From CAZHCG01 sp046484285 (GTDB lineage Bacteria; Myxococcota_A; Polyangia; JAAYKL01), in contig JAWOBP010000186.1 in NCBI GenBank assembly GCA_046484285.1, positions 1 to 64,000 on the forward strand: a stretch of DNA of 64,000 nucleotides, written 5' to 3'. Below the pieces are notes generated by a model. That model had not been told where the DNA came from, ran no database searches, and saw only the letters and a program-made list of their open reading frames with translations. This document shows, piece after piece, positions 36,712 through 46,407 of the stretch (the first letter of the stretch is position 1; each line of letters begins with the position of its first letter). The position numbers and the translations under genes were made by a program.

Positions 36712-39700
36712 GTGCTGGTCTTGACGCAGAGGCACGGGAGACATCTTTCGTTTTGGGACGCCGCGCTGGCGGCGGTCCTCGCGGGGTTGCTCGTCGCGGC
36801 GCCGAGAGTGTCGCGCGGGCAGGAGCGCTCGGACGAGCGCGCCTCGGGTCCGGTCGAGCCGGGCGGCGCGGCTGCGCCGACGGTCACCAGCTCCATGGAG
36901 CGCGCTCCCGAGGGAGAGGAGGAGCTGACGCTCGGCGAGATCCGGGAGCACGATCTGCAGATCTTCATCGAGCGGAGCGGCGATTTCAAACAGATAGTGG
37001 ACGGGATGGTGCGCCGCGTCTACGAGATGCGGCGCAGCTTCGTGGACGAGAACTACGAAAGCAAGATCAAGGCCGAGGAGGAGCGCGCCAAGCAGGCCCG
37101 GCGAGACGCGATTGCTTACTTCGAGGCTTTTTTGGAAAAGTACCCCAGCGATCCGCCCTACACCCCGGACGCGATGTTCAGGCTGGCGGAGCTGTACTAC
37201 GACGATTCCTATATCAAGTACCTGGACAGCTTGGACGCCTATCACGAGGCACAGGAACGCGGTGAAGGAGCGACCGCCCAGCTGCCGGTCAAGGAATTCG
37301 AACGCACGATCAATCTCTTCCGCGAGCTGGTCCAGCGCTATCCCGATTATCGCAACGTGGACGGAGCGTACTACCTGCTCGGTTACACGCTCAACGACAC
37401 CGGTCACGAGAAAGAGGCGAGGCTGGCCTGGCTGAACCTGGTCTGCGCCAACAAGTACACCTACGAGCCGGGAGCGACCGGGCGGGAGAAGACGAACGAG
37501 GCGGCGGCCGCGGACGATCGCCCCTCTGCGAGCCTCGATACCGGCGCCGAGGAAGAGCTCCGGACGGGATTCGTCAACCCGTTCGCCGACTGCGAGCCGG
37601 TCGCCGACAACAGTCGCTTCTTCTTCGAGGCGTGGTGGCTGATCGGCAACTACCACTTCGATTACGACACCAGCAAGTACGGCGTGGAGACCGCGATCGC
37701 GGCGTACAAGAAGCTGGTCGAGGATCCCGAGCACCGGTTCTACGACAAGGGCCTCTACAAGCTGGCCTGGAGCTACTTCAAGGCCGACATGTACCACGAG
37801 GCGGTGCGCACCTTCGCCGAGGTGGTCGAGTACTCGGACACGCACGGCGTGGGCAAGCAGTCGGGAATGCGCCCCGAGGCGATCCAGTACCTGGCGGTCT
37901 GCTTTTTCACCGATGATTGGAACGTCGATCTGGTCCCGGACGAGACCACCGGCATCGAGCGCCTCCAGGACCCGGAGCTGATGCCCCAGGACCGCGGCTG
38001 GACGCGCGAGGTCTACGCCCGGCTCGGCGACATCTACTACGACAACGAGAAGCACAAGGAGGCGATCCGCGTCTGGGAGCTGTTCCTCGAAAAATGGCCG
38101 CTCGACGTTCAGGCCCCCTTCATCCAGGACAAGATCGCCGATGCGTACAACCGGCTGCGGCTGTTCGACAAGGAGATCACCGAGCGCTCCGAGCTGGACG
38201 ACTACGGGCCGGGCAGCGAGTGGTGGGAGGCCAACGACGACCACCCCGGCGAGCAGGCCGAGGTCTCGGACATGGCGCGCGACGCGCTGATCAACTCGGC
38301 GCTGATCCACCACCGCAACGCCCAGGCGCTGCGCAAGCGCGGGGTGACGACCGAAGATCCCGAGGTTTTGCAGCTGGCGCTCGGGGAGTACAACCTGGCC
38401 GCCGAGGCCTACCGCAAGTACATCGACCTGTACCCCGACACGCCGGACGCCTACGAGCTCAACTTCCAGATGGCGGACGCGCTGTTCTGGTCCGGCCAGT
38501 ACGCCGAGGCCAAGCAGGAGTACATCCGGGTCCGCGACTCGAACCTGGACGACAAGTACCGCGACGAAGCCGGGCACATGGTGATCCTCTGCATCGAGAA
38601 GCAGCTCGAGGAGAAGCAGGCGGACGGCGAGCTGGTGATCCGCGAGGAGTCGCCTCCGCTGGAAGGGGATCCCCCGGCGCCCAACCCGCTGCCGCTGCCG
38701 CCGCTGCTGCTCGAGCTGATGAACGAGCGCGAGGCGTTCCTCGAGGCCGCGTCGGATTCGGAGCAGGCGGCGACCTTCGAGTACCAGGCGGCCCAGACCT
38801 ACTACCGTTACGGGCACTGGGACGAGGCCTTGCCGCGTCTGGAAAAAGTCTACGAAAAATACTGTAATGAGAGCGAGGTCTCGATCATCGCGTGGAAGAC
38901 CCTGATGAAGGTCGCCACGGATCGCAACGACCTCGACGAGAAGGAGCGCCTCGCGCTGCTGGAGAAGGACCAGCAGTGCGCGGTCGAGGGAATGGAGCTG
39001 GACGAGGACGAGTCGATCGACCTCGGAACCCTGCTCGGCGACGTGGCCGTGCAGCGCTCGATGAACAAGTTCAACGAGTGCCAGGAGACCAAGGAGGCCG
39101 AGATCTGCACCGAGGCCGGAGAAGATCTCGTCGCCGCGGTGGGCAAGGCTCCGCAGCACCAGAGCGCGGACGCCGCCCTGCACAACGCGGCGCTGGCCTA
39201 CGAGCACGCGCAGCGCTTCGACACGGCGATGAAGATCTACGGCCGAATCGTCGACGAGTACCCGGAGAGCCGCTGGGTGGACAAGTGCCTGTTCAAGCAA
39301 GCCTACGCGGCCAACAATTTCTTCGAGTACGAAAAAGCGCTCGATAACTACAAGATCCTGGCCGACGAGAAACGCTTCGAGGATTCCAAGTATCGGGTCG
39401 ATTCGATTTACAATACGGCCTACATCCTGACCAACTTGCAGTCGTACGAGCAGGCCGTTCCCTACTGGGAGCGCTACGCCGCCGAGGTCGACGATCCGGA
39501 AAAGCGCATCGAGGCGAGGTTCAACGCCGCCGACATGCACTTCCGCGCCGAGCGCTGGCGCACGGCGATCAAGGCTTACGAGAGCTTCATCAGGCGCTAC
39601 GAGCGCAACTCCGAGGCCGGCATCTATGTGGTCAAGGCCTCCTACCGCGCCGGGATCGCCAACCAGAAGAGCAACCGGCCCAAGCGCAGGATCACGGCGG

Positions 39701-40332
39701 CCTGGAACCGCACGGTGGAGCTGTACAAGCGGCTGGTCAACGAGCCGGGATCGATGTCGGCGGAGTACGCGGCCGAGAGCCATTTCCTCCTGATCGAGGA
39801 GGACATGCGCGATTTCGAAAAATTCGAGATCAAGGGGTCGGAAAAGCAGATCGAGCGCAAGATCAACGAGGGTGCCGAGAGGGTCAAGGAATTCGAGGAG
39901 CGCTACCGCAAGATCCAGAAGTACCGCCGTCCGGTCTGGTCGCTGGCCGCCGAGTTCCGCATCGGCTACGCCTACGAGGTCTACGCCAAGGCGATCTACA
40001 ACATTCCCCCGCCGCCGCTCGACAGGGAGCTGAGGCGACAGCTCAAGCAGCTTCCACCCGAGGATCGCGAGCTGGTGATGCTCGAGTACGAGGACAAGTT
40101 CCGCGCCGCCATGCAGCAGAAGGTCGAGAAGATGGAGGACCGCGCCAAGGAGGAGTACAGGATAGCGGTCGAGCTCGCGCGCGAGGGCAACATCTCCAAC
40201 GAGTGGACTCTGCTGGCGCTGGAGAGGATGAACGCCTACGAGCCCGACAACTACCCGCGACAGCACAACGGCGTCGTCGAGAAACGCGTCGACACGGTCT
40301 CCGCGCCGCCGTTCGCTTCCGAGGTCCAGTGA
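36712..40332 (+). CDS. giant TPR envelope protein (GltD/NfsD-like by context)
   Basis: 1206 residues, almost entirely TPR-type helices after a signal peptide ending RVSRGQ. The start is unsure: GTG at 36712, or TTG at 36721 with GAAGAGG eight nt upstream. Clear repeats include DAMFRLAELYYDDSYIKY, AYYLLGYTLNDTGHEKEA, KGLYKLAWSYFKADMYHEA and DAALHNAALAYEHAQRFDTA. The length is close to GltD (AgnA) and NfsD of M. xanthus. Such scaffolds bridge inner and outer membrane parts of the machine. The stop overlaps the next ATG by 1 bp. Confidence 0.8.
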   Translation: MLVLTQRHGRHLSFWDAALAAVLAGLLVAAPRVSRGQERSDERASGPVEPGGAAAPTVTSSMERAPEGEEELTLGEIREHDLQIFIERSGDFKQIVDGMVRRVYEMRRSFVDENYESKIKAEEERAKQARRDAIAYFEAFLEKYPSDPPYTPDAMFRLAELYYDDSYIKYLDSLDAYHEAQERGEGATAQLPVKEFERTINLFRELVQRYPDYRNVDGAYYLLGYTLNDTGHEKEARLAWLNLVCANKYTYEPGATGREKTNEAAAADDRPSASLDTGAEEELRTGFVNPFADCEPVADNSRFFFEAWWLIGNYHFDYDTSKYGVETAIAAYKKLVEDPEHRFYDKGLYKLAWSYFKADMYHEAVRTFAEVVEYSDTHGVGKQSGMRPEAIQYLAVCFFTDDWNVDLVPDETTGIERLQDPELMPQDRGWTREVYARLGDIYYDNEKHKEAIRVWELFLEKWPLDVQAPFIQDKIADAYNRLRLFDKEITERSELDDYGPGSEWWEANDDHPGEQAEVSDMARDALINSALIHHRNAQALRKRGVTTEDPEVLQLALGEYNLAAEAYRKYIDLYPDTPDAYELNFQMADALFWSGQYAEAKQEYIRVRDSNLDDKYRDEAGHMVILCIEKQLEEKQADGELVIREESPPLEGDPPAPNPLPLPPLLLELMNEREAFLEAASDSEQAATFEYQAAQTYYRYGHWDEALPRLEKVYEKYCNESEVSIIAWKTLMKVATDRNDLDEKERLALLEKDQQCAVEGMELDEDESIDLGTLLGDVAVQRSMNKFNECQETKEAEICTEAGEDLVAAVGKAPQHQSADAALHNAALAYEHAQRFDTAMKIYGRIVDEYPESRWVDKCLFKQAYAANNFFEYEKALDNYKILADEKRFEDSKYRVDSIYNTAYILTNLQSYEQAVPYWERYAAEVDDPEKRIEARFNAADMHFRAERWRTAIKAYESFIRRYERNSEAGIYVVKASYRAGIANQKSNRPKRRITAAWNRTVELYKRLVNEPGSMSAEYAAESHFLLIEEDMRDFEKFEIKGSEKQIERKINEGAERVKEFEERYRKIQKYRRPVWSLAAEFRIGYAYEVYAKAIYNIPPPPLDRELRRQLKQLPPEDRELVMLEYEDKFRAAMQQKVEKMEDRAKEEYRIAVELAREGNISNEWTLLALERMNAYEPDNYPRQHNGVVEKRVDTVSAPPFASEVQ

Positions 40333-41732
40333 TGCGTAGAATTTGGACGAGGATCACGCTTTCATCGCTGTTGCTCTGCTCACTGGCGGTGGCGTGCGGC
40401 GGCTCGCAGAAGAAGAAGGACGAGACTGCGGCCGGAGCCGAGCAGCCAGCCGTGCCCGGCGAGCCCGACTCCTACGACGTCCCGCAGGGCGGCGACGACC
40501 AGAGCACCGGGGACGCCGTGCCCACCGGGCCCGGAGAGCAGGCGCCGGAAGAGCACCAGATGAGCGCCGACGCGCGCGGTACTTACAACGACGGGGTCCG
40601 GGCGGCCGCGGAGGGAAACCTGGATCGGGCCCGCCAGTCCTTCGAGCGAACCTTGCAGATCGATCCCAGGGCACACCAGGCGCTCTACAACCTGGGAGTG
40701 ATCGCCGATCGCAAGGGGGACGAGGAGGGATCTCGCAGCTACTACCGCCAGGCGCTGGCGGCGCAGCCGAACTACCTGCCCGCGATCCGCGCGCTGTCCA
40801 ACCTGGAGGTGCGCCGAGGCAATGTAGACGCGGCGGTGGGAATGATGCGCGATCTGGTCGGCAGGTATCCCAAGGACATCGGGATCCTCAACCAGTACGC
40901 GGAAGTCCTGATCGTGGCCAGCCGCTACAAGGACGCGATCGACGTGGCCAAGCAGGCCCTGCGCGTCGACGAGCGCAACGCCGAGGCGATGCTGCGAGTG
41001 GGCAAGGCCAACCTGCGGCTGGGGCGCACCGAGCTGGCCGAGGCGGTTTTCGAGAACGTTTTGTCCATCAACCCCGACGAGGCGGAGGTGTTCTTCCTGC
41101 GCTCGTTCATCTACCTGGAGAGGGGACACAAGGTCGAGGCGATCAACAGCCTGAAAAAGACGCTGGAGAAACGGCCCACGCACGTCGAGGCGATGAACAA
41201 CCTGGCCGTGCAGTACATCCTGTCCGGCAACTACGAAGAGGCGATCGCGCAGCTCGAGAAGGCCTTGGAGCTGGCTCCCTCCTGGGGCGTCCTGCACCTG
41301 AACCACGGCAACGCGCTGCGCGGAGCGGGACGCTGGCAGGAGGCCAAGCAGGAGCTGGAGCGCGCCCGCCAGCTCGATCCCTCTTTGACCGGGGTGCTGT
41401 TCAACAAGGCCATTCTCTACTACGTGGCCGAGGGGTTGGACGATCTGGAGCGCCTCGAGCGCTACAAGAAGGCCAAGCGGCTGTTCGCCGACTACAAGGC
41501 CGAGATGGGCTCGGCCCTGGAGAAGGACGATCCGGTCCATGATTATCTCAAGGAGTTGGATCGCGTGATCGACAGAGAAGAGCGGAGGCTGGAGCAGATT
41601 GCCGAGCGCGAGAAGCGCGAGGCCGAAAGGGCCGCGGCCCGGGAAGCCGAGGGGGACGCGGGCGCGGCGGACGAAGGTTGGGAGGACGAAGGCGGCGAAG
41701 ACGAAGGCTGGGAGGACGAGGGATGGGAGTAG
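40332..41732 (+). CDS. TPR lipoprotein (GltE/AglT/NfsE-like)
   Basis: 466 residues. The signal peptide ends at Cys22 in LAVAC, so this is a lipoprotein, probably at the outer membrane. About nine TPR units run from residue 75 to 390 (TYNDGVRAAAEGNLDRARQS, ALYNLGVIADRKGDEEGS, MNNLAVQYILSGNYEEAI). The C-terminus is a Glu/Arg-rich helix ending in a striking acidic tail with three GWEDEG-type repeats. Length, lipobox and order match AglT/GltE, which is required for gliding in M. xanthus. Belongs to the same operon as the preceding gene. Confidence 0.82.
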   Translation: MRRIWTRITLSSLLLCSLAVACGGSQKKKDETAAGAEQPAVPGEPDSYDVPQGGDDQSTGDAVPTGPGEQAPEEHQMSADARGTYNDGVRAAAEGNLDRARQSFERTLQIDPRAHQALYNLGVIADRKGDEEGSRSYYRQALAAQPNYLPAIRALSNLEVRRGNVDAAVGMMRDLVGRYPKDIGILNQYAEVLIVASRYKDAIDVAKQALRVDERNAEAMLRVGKANLRLGRTELAEAVFENVLSINPDEAEVFFLRSFIYLERGHKVEAINSLKKTLEKRPTHVEAMNNLAVQYILSGNYEEAIAQLEKALELAPSWGVLHLNHGNALRGAGRWQEAKQELERARQLDPSLTGVLFNKAILYYVAEGLDDLERLERYKKAKRLFADYKAEMGSALEKDDPVHDYLKELDRVIDREERRLEQIAEREKREAERAAAREAEGDAGAADEGWEDEGGEDEGWEDEGWE

Positions 41733-41995
41733 ATCGCCCGCCGGCAGCGATCGGACCGGGGGACGGAAACGGCTCGTCTCCGAGCGCGTCGCCGGGCCGT
41801 TTCGGGGCGCCGGAAGCGGTTTTCTCTTTTCGTGAAAAGTGTTCGATTTTTGACTTGGTGATGAGCAAAACACTGTGGTAGGATGCTCTCCGCTCGGCTG
41901 CGGTTCGTCAGCCGAAGAGAGGTAACGGACGAAGACGGGACGGAGCATTCGAGCGCCAGAAACGGGCGCCATTCCCGACGAAGGAGGAGTCGAAG

Positions 41996-42637
41996 ATGCA
42001 GGCAATCGCAGAGGCATTCTCAGCGGGCGGAGGCTGGATGTACGTGATCGCGTTCGCGTCCGTGATCGGTCTCGGCATCATTGTGGAACGGTTCATTTTC
42101 CTGTTCTTCAAGTACAACATCAACGCCAACGCATTCATGGGGCAGGTGCAGAAGTTGGTGATGGCGAACAACATCGACCGCGCCATCAAGCTGTGCAACG
42201 CCGCGCCCAACGCCGCGCTCCCCAAGGTGATCAAGGCCGGGCTGACTCGGGCCAACAAGGGCGAGCTCGAGATCTCGAACGCGATCGAGGAGGCTACCCT
42301 CGAGGTGGTGCCGATGGTGAGCAAGCGCACGCCGATCCTCGGCGGCGTGGCCAACATCGCAACGCTGATGGGACTGCTCGGAACGATCGTCGGTCTGATT
42401 CAGGCGTTCGCCGCTCTAGAGTCGGCGGCGCCCGACGCCCGCGCGGCCGCGTTGGCCAAGGGTATCTCGATGGCGATGAACACCACGGCCTTTGGTCTGA
42501 TCGTGGCGATCCCGTGCATGGCGGCGCAGATCTTCTTGCAGTCCGTGACCACGAAGATCCTCAACGAGATCGACCAGTACTCGGTGAAGCTGGAGAACCT
42601 GCTCGTTTCGAGGTACCGCGCCGGCGGTTCGCAGTAG
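41996..42637 (+). CDS. TolQ/ExbB/MotA-type motor protein (AglR-like)
   Basis: 213 residues with three membrane helices. The first is near the N-terminus (WMYVIAFASVIGLGIIVERF). The conserved pair follows a cytoplasmic helical region: LGGVANIATLMGLLGTIVGLIQAF and ISMAMNTTAFGLIVAIPCMAAQIF, the proton-channel signature of MotA/TolQ/ExbB. With the two following ExbD-like genes it forms the AglR-Q-S arrangement known to drive gliding and spore-coat Nfs movement in M. xanthus. GGAGGAG lies before the ATG. The gap upstream (263 bp) may carry its own promoter. Confidence 0.9.
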   Translation: MQAIAEAFSAGGGWMYVIAFASVIGLGIIVERFIFLFFKYNINANAFMGQVQKLVMANNIDRAIKLCNAAPNAALPKVIKAGLTRANKGELEISNAIEEATLEVVPMVSKRTPILGGVANIATLMGLLGTIVGLIQAFAALESAAPDARAAALAKGISMAMNTTAFGLIVAIPCMAAQIFLQSVTTKILNEIDQYSVKLENLLVSRYRAGGSQ

Positions 42638-42725
42638 CACCGAGCGGGTCGAAGCTCCCAGGCGGCGCCCTCGATGAGCGCCGCCCGGGGCAAGGTCGGC
42701 TCGGTTCGATTGGAGGTCAACGCTC

Positions 42726-43235
42726 ATGGCGATCAAGCGACGCGAAACGGGGGGATACGAAGGGGATCCGCTGATTCCGATCCTCAACCTCGTGTGCATG
42801 CTGATTCCGTTGCTGCTCTACGGGGCCGTTTTCGTCCGATTCATGACGTTGACGGTCAACGCCCCGAAGATCTCGAGGGCGCCTTCTCAGCAGAAGCCGA
42901 AGGAGCAGGACGCGCTGAACCTGACGGTGATGATCACGGACCAGGGGTTCCACTTCAAGGTGAATCCCAAGCATCGTCTCCCCTGGATGTCCCAGGCGAC
43001 CGAGACGGCGTCCTCCGGTCCGGACATTCCCAAGAAGGACGACGACTGGGACTTCAAGGAGCTGAACCGCAAGCTCAAGGAGATCAAGGACAACCATCGG
43101 GAGGAGCAGAACCTGATCCTGGGCGCCGAGGACGACATCAAATACGAGGTGTTGATCAAGGCGATGGATTTCTCCCGCGGGACGCCGGAGGATCCCCTCT
43201 TCCCAGTGGTGACATTGACCAGGGGCGTGGTCTGA
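42726..43235 (+). CDS. ExbD/TolR-like motor partner, channel Asp replaced by Asn
   Basis: 169 residues with one N-terminal membrane helix and a periplasmic domain. The helix reads DPLIPILNLVCMLIPLLLYG. In ExbD/TolR/AglQ proteins this segment carries a membrane Asp (PLIDV) needed for proton flow; here the aligned residue is Asn21, with the nearest Asp (D14) at the membrane border. The periplasmic part ends IKAMDFSRGTPEDPLFPVVTLTRG. It lies between AglR-like and the second ExbD-like gene, spaced by 88 and 106 bp. Confidence 0.8.
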   Translation: MAIKRRETGGYEGDPLIPILNLVCMLIPLLLYGAVFVRFMTLTVNAPKISRAPSQQKPKEQDALNLTVMITDQGFHFKVNPKHRLPWMSQATETASSGPDIPKKDDDWDFKELNRKLKEIKDNHREEQNLILGAEDDIKYEVLIKAMDFSRGTPEDPLFPVVTLTRGVV

Positions 43236-43341
43236 CGCGGACCCGCCGGGACGACCGCGTCGCCGAGGTGAACGCCGTCGGCCAGCGGTTGCCCAACAGT
43301 TTGCACGACGCGAAGCGTACACCGTTTCGACGGAGGAAACG

Positions 43342-43923
43342 ATGAACCAGACTTCGAGCAACGCCGAAGCCGTTGACGCCCTCTGGGCGCAAAAGAGGAA
43401 GGAACGCAAGGAGAAGCGTCGCCGCAGGGAGTCCGAGCGGGGCAAGCTGCTGATCAACTCCCTGATGGACGCGTTCACGATCATCCTCTGCTTCCTTCTC
43501 AAGCAGTTCGGCGCGGACCCGGTCCAGATCCGGGAGTCCGACGAGATGCAGCTGCCGCGCACCAGCTCGGAGCAGCCGCTCGAGGACGCGGTGGTGATCG
43601 GTATCTCTTCCAAGTCGATCCAGGTGGGCGATCAGAAGGTGGCCGATCTGCGCAACGGAGCGGTCGACGAGAGCATGAAGCGCGACGGCCAGGAGGGTCT
43701 GCTGATCAACCCGTTGCTCGAGCGGCTCAAGGAGAGGGTGCAGCACCTCAAGATGATCGCCGCGCGGACCGGGAGCCAGTTCGAGGGCATGGCGCTCGTA
43801 GTGGGTGACAAGGATACCAGTTATCGGTTGATCACCGAGGTTCTGTATACGGCTGGACAAGCGGAGTTCGAGAAGTTCAAGTTCGTGGCGGCCGAGGGCG
43901 GGGAGGACTCCGAGAAGGAGTAG
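43342..43923 (+). CDS. ExbD/TolR-like motor partner with channel Asp
   Basis: 193 residues. A very basic N-terminal cytoplasmic region (KRKERKEKRRRRE) precedes one membrane helix, LLINSLMDAFTIILCFLLKQF, with Asp43 where ExbD-type proteins have their proton-carrying Asp. The periplasmic domain has DAVVIGISSKSIQVGDQK and a C-terminal LITEVLYTAGQAEFEKFKFV, which matches the ExbD end (V.....AG...). With the previous gene it would form a heteromeric pair like AglQ and AglS. Confidence 0.85.
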   Translation: MNQTSSNAEAVDALWAQKRKERKEKRRRRESERGKLLINSLMDAFTIILCFLLKQFGADPVQIRESDEMQLPRTSSEQPLEDAVVIGISSKSIQVGDQKVADLRNGAVDESMKRDGQEGLLINPLLERLKERVQHLKMIAARTGSQFEGMALVVGDKDTSYRLITEVLYTAGQAEFEKFKFVAAEGGEDSEKE

Positions 43924-44019
43924 GAGCGAGGACCGCAGCGTTCCGGCAACGTCAGGGGGGCCTCGGGGTCCGGTTGTCGTCGAAATGAGAACCCGGGCCT
44001 TTCGAAGGGATACCCAAAG

Positions 44020-45504
44020 ATGGGCACTGCCAAGAAGCCACCTTCAGCAAGACCCCGATCCCCGGGCGGTCGTCCGCCCGGCCGTCCGCCCGGACAGGAC
44101 CGGAGCAACCTGCCGAAGGTCTTGAGGATCGGCATAATCCAAGGGGGCAAGATCATCGAGGAGCGGATCGTGCGCCGCCGAGAGACGGTCACCGTCGGTT
44201 CCTCGGAGAAGAACCATTTCATCCTCACCGCGCAGGAGTTCCCCGTCTCCCGTTTCGAGATGTTCGAGACGCGCGGCGGTCCCTACATTCTCAATTTCGA
44301 CGAGAAGATGAGCGGCCGCGTCTCGCTCGAGGGCGAGGTCGTGGAGCTGGCGGAGATGCGCGCCAGCGGCAAGGCGCGCAAGAAGGGGAAGGTCTACCAG
44401 CTTCCCTTGAGCGACAAGTCGCGGGGCAAGGTCGTGATCGGGGAGACCACGATCCTGTTCCAGTTCGTGGCTCCGCCTCCGATCAGGCCCAGGCCGCAGC
44501 TCCCGGCGGCGGTGCGCGGCGGCGTGTTCCGCAGCATGGACTGGTTCATCACCACGCTGTGGGTGGTCTCCTTTTTGCTGCATGGCGGAATCATCTTCTG
44601 GTGGGAGACCACGGACTGGCCCAAGCGCGATCAGTGGGACAAGTTCATGGAGCTCCAGGAGCTGATCGCCTCCGACACGGATGCCACCTTCGAGAAGAAA
44701 AAGAAGTCCGAGGTCGAGGAGGGCGAGGGAGACGAGGAGGAGCTCGAGGACGAGGGCGAGGTGGAGGACGAGTCGCAGAAGAAGGCCAGGGCGTCCAAGC
44801 AGGCGGCGGCGGATACGGGGCCCAAGAAGTCGGCCGAGGAGATAGCGCGGGAGAGGGCGGAGAAGCGCGCTCAACTGGCCGAGAAGCTGGCCGAAAAGGG
44901 TATCAACAAGATTCTGGGCACGCTCGGAGGCGAGGGTGCCGACGGCGCGATCGCCGACGTTCTAAAGGGCGGCGACGTGGGCGCCGACCAGGACGATCTG
45001 CTCGAGCAGGTGGGCGGCGTGGGAGTCGCCACCAGCGAGAAGGGCGGATCGCTCAAGGGTCCGGCAGGCGGCAAGGGAAGCGGCGAGGCCGAGAACGTGG
45101 ACCAGGTCAAGGTCAAAGGGGGAGACAAGACGGTCAAGACCGAGGGCCCCGGACAGGAGCGCAAGGTCAAGGGAAGGGTGAGGAAGAAGCAGCCGATGAG
45201 CTCGGGCGGCACCGGGATGCTGAAGCAGTCCGATGTGGCAAAGGTGATCAACCGCCGCATCGGCGCGATCAAGGGATGCTACGAACGGGCTCTGAAGCGC
45301 GATCCGTCTTTGCAAGGCAAGGTCACGGTGCAGTTCACGATCTCCGGCAGCGGGCGGGTGACCAACGCCAGGGCCACGAGCTGCGAGGTCGGAGCAGCGG
45401 TCTGCAGCTGCATCACCTCCTCTTTCAAGCGGTTCCGTTTCCCGCCGCCGGAAGGAGGATCGGTGACCTTCCAGATGCCGTTCCTGTTCACGCCGTCGGG
45501 TTGA
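44020..45504 (+). CDS. FHA-like/TonB C-terminal transmembrane protein (GltG/NfsG/AgmX-like)
   Basis: 494 residues, no signal peptide. Residues about 25-155 resemble a forkhead-associated fold (VTVGSSEKNHFILTAQEFPV, SRGKVVIGETTILFQFV). One membrane helix (about 180-200, FITTLWVVSFLLHGGIIFWW) is followed by a long Glu/Lys-rich periplasmic spacer. The C-terminal 95 residues are a TonB/AgmX-type domain with MLKQSDVAKVINRRIGAIKG, CYERALKRDPSLQGKVTVQF and Cys-rich CEVGAAVCSCITSSF. Such proteins link the motor to the outer membrane in Glt and Nfs systems. Confidence 0.85.
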   Translation: MGTAKKPPSARPRSPGGRPPGRPPGQDRSNLPKVLRIGIIQGGKIIEERIVRRRETVTVGSSEKNHFILTAQEFPVSRFEMFETRGGPYILNFDEKMSGRVSLEGEVVELAEMRASGKARKKGKVYQLPLSDKSRGKVVIGETTILFQFVAPPPIRPRPQLPAAVRGGVFRSMDWFITTLWVVSFLLHGGIIFWWETTDWPKRDQWDKFMELQELIASDTDATFEKKKKSEVEEGEGDEEELEDEGEVEDESQKKARASKQAAADTGPKKSAEEIARERAEKRAQLAEKLAEKGINKILGTLGGEGADGAIADVLKGGDVGADQDDLLEQVGGVGVATSEKGGSLKGPAGGKGSGEAENVDQVKVKGGDKTVKTEGPGQERKVKGRVRKKQPMSSGGTGMLKQSDVAKVINRRIGAIKGCYERALKRDPSLQGKVTVQFTISGSGRVTNARATSCEVGAAVCSCITSSFKRFRFPPPEGGSVTFQMPFLFTPSG

Positions 45505-45728
45505 TCCGGCAGGTGGGCTCGAAGAGGGGAGACAGTCCAAAAGAAATCGGGAGGGATTCAGATACTCGAAATGAACGATCGTCATCCTCGATGTAACCAA
45601 ATCTTCGGATGTGATTGCGGCGGGAAAGTGTCGTTATCCGGAGGTGGAAGTGAAAAGAAAAAATTTGGTGGCATACGATCGTTTTTCCGAGTAAAACAGT
45701 AGTCCATTTTGATCGAAGGGTTGGAAAG
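45505..45728. promoter_or_regulatory. AT-rich intergenic region with two copies of an 8-bp palindrome
   Basis: The palindrome ACGATCGT occurs at 45575-45582 and 45675-45682, exactly 100 bp apart, in a stretch clearly richer in A/T than its neighbours. It probably holds the promoter and regulator sites for the three polysaccharide-export genes downstream. No convincing -35/-10 or sigma-54 site could be fixed. Confidence 0.4.
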
Positions 45729-46319
45729 ATGCGACGAATTCGAAGTACGAAAATCCTGGCCCCAGCGGCTGCCGTCGGAGTGGTCGTGCTCCTTTTCGGA
45801 GACGTACGCGCCCAGGAGGCTCGTCCTACCGGAGACATGCCCGACATAGATGTGACCGTCGACAGTTCGTCGCAGGGGCTCAGCGGAGCTCAGATGATCG
45901 CCTGGGTCGAGGAGCAGAAGAAGGTCTGCAAGGGGATCTACCGTCGCGTGCAGAACATGCTCGACCAGGCGCGCAAGGAGAAGGACACCCTGAAGATAAC
46001 TTGTCTCGATGACAAGCTGACTCAGATACACGTGAACCTGCGGGGCATCGAGGAGCGGCAGGCCGCCTTGGAGACTGCGGTCAAGGGGGGCGACATGTCC
46101 TCGGCCAACCAGCAGTTCACGATTCTCAAGATATACGTGTCGCGGGTCCAGGGATTGATGGCCGAGGCCGAGGGTTGCATCGGAGATTCCGACGTGGTGA
46201 TCGGGGAGACCGAAACGGTCGTCGAGATCGATGAGGACATCACCATGGAGGACCCGACCGAGACGCCGGACGTAGAAGTGGGTGTGGAGCAACCCCCGCA
46301 CGCGAGCGGGTTTTACTAG
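45729..46319 (+). CDS. periplasmic protein of unknown function
   Basis: 196 residues with a signal peptide ending DVRAQ. The centre is helical (MIAWVEEQKKVCKGIYRRVQ, KITCLDDKLTQIHVNLRGIE) and holds three Cys, two of which could form a disulphide. The C-terminus is acidic and disordered. I do not recognise the family. It lies 89 bp before the beta-barrel gene, so a role in polysaccharide export or its regulation is inferred from position only. Confidence 0.6.
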   Translation: MRRIRSTKILAPAAAVGVVVLLFGDVRAQEARPTGDMPDIDVTVDSSSQGLSGAQMIAWVEEQKKVCKGIYRRVQNMLDQARKEKDTLKITCLDDKLTQIHVNLRGIEERQAALETAVKGGDMSSANQQFTILKIYVSRVQGLMAEAEGCIGDSDVVIGETETVVEIDEDITMEDPTETPDVEVGVEQPPHASGFY

Positions 46320-46407
46320 CAGGGGGAAAGGTATCGAACGCGCCGGATCGCGGGAAGTGCGAGCGGAGCGACTTTTCCTTTTTTCGAGAAGAGAACAGCG
46401 ATAGCCA

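Noticed and set aside
41733..41995. Possible promoter before the motor genes (TTGACT and TAGGAT near 41852-41885)
   Set aside because: Spacer is about 23 bp, too long for sigma-70, and no sigma-54 GG/GC pair was found.
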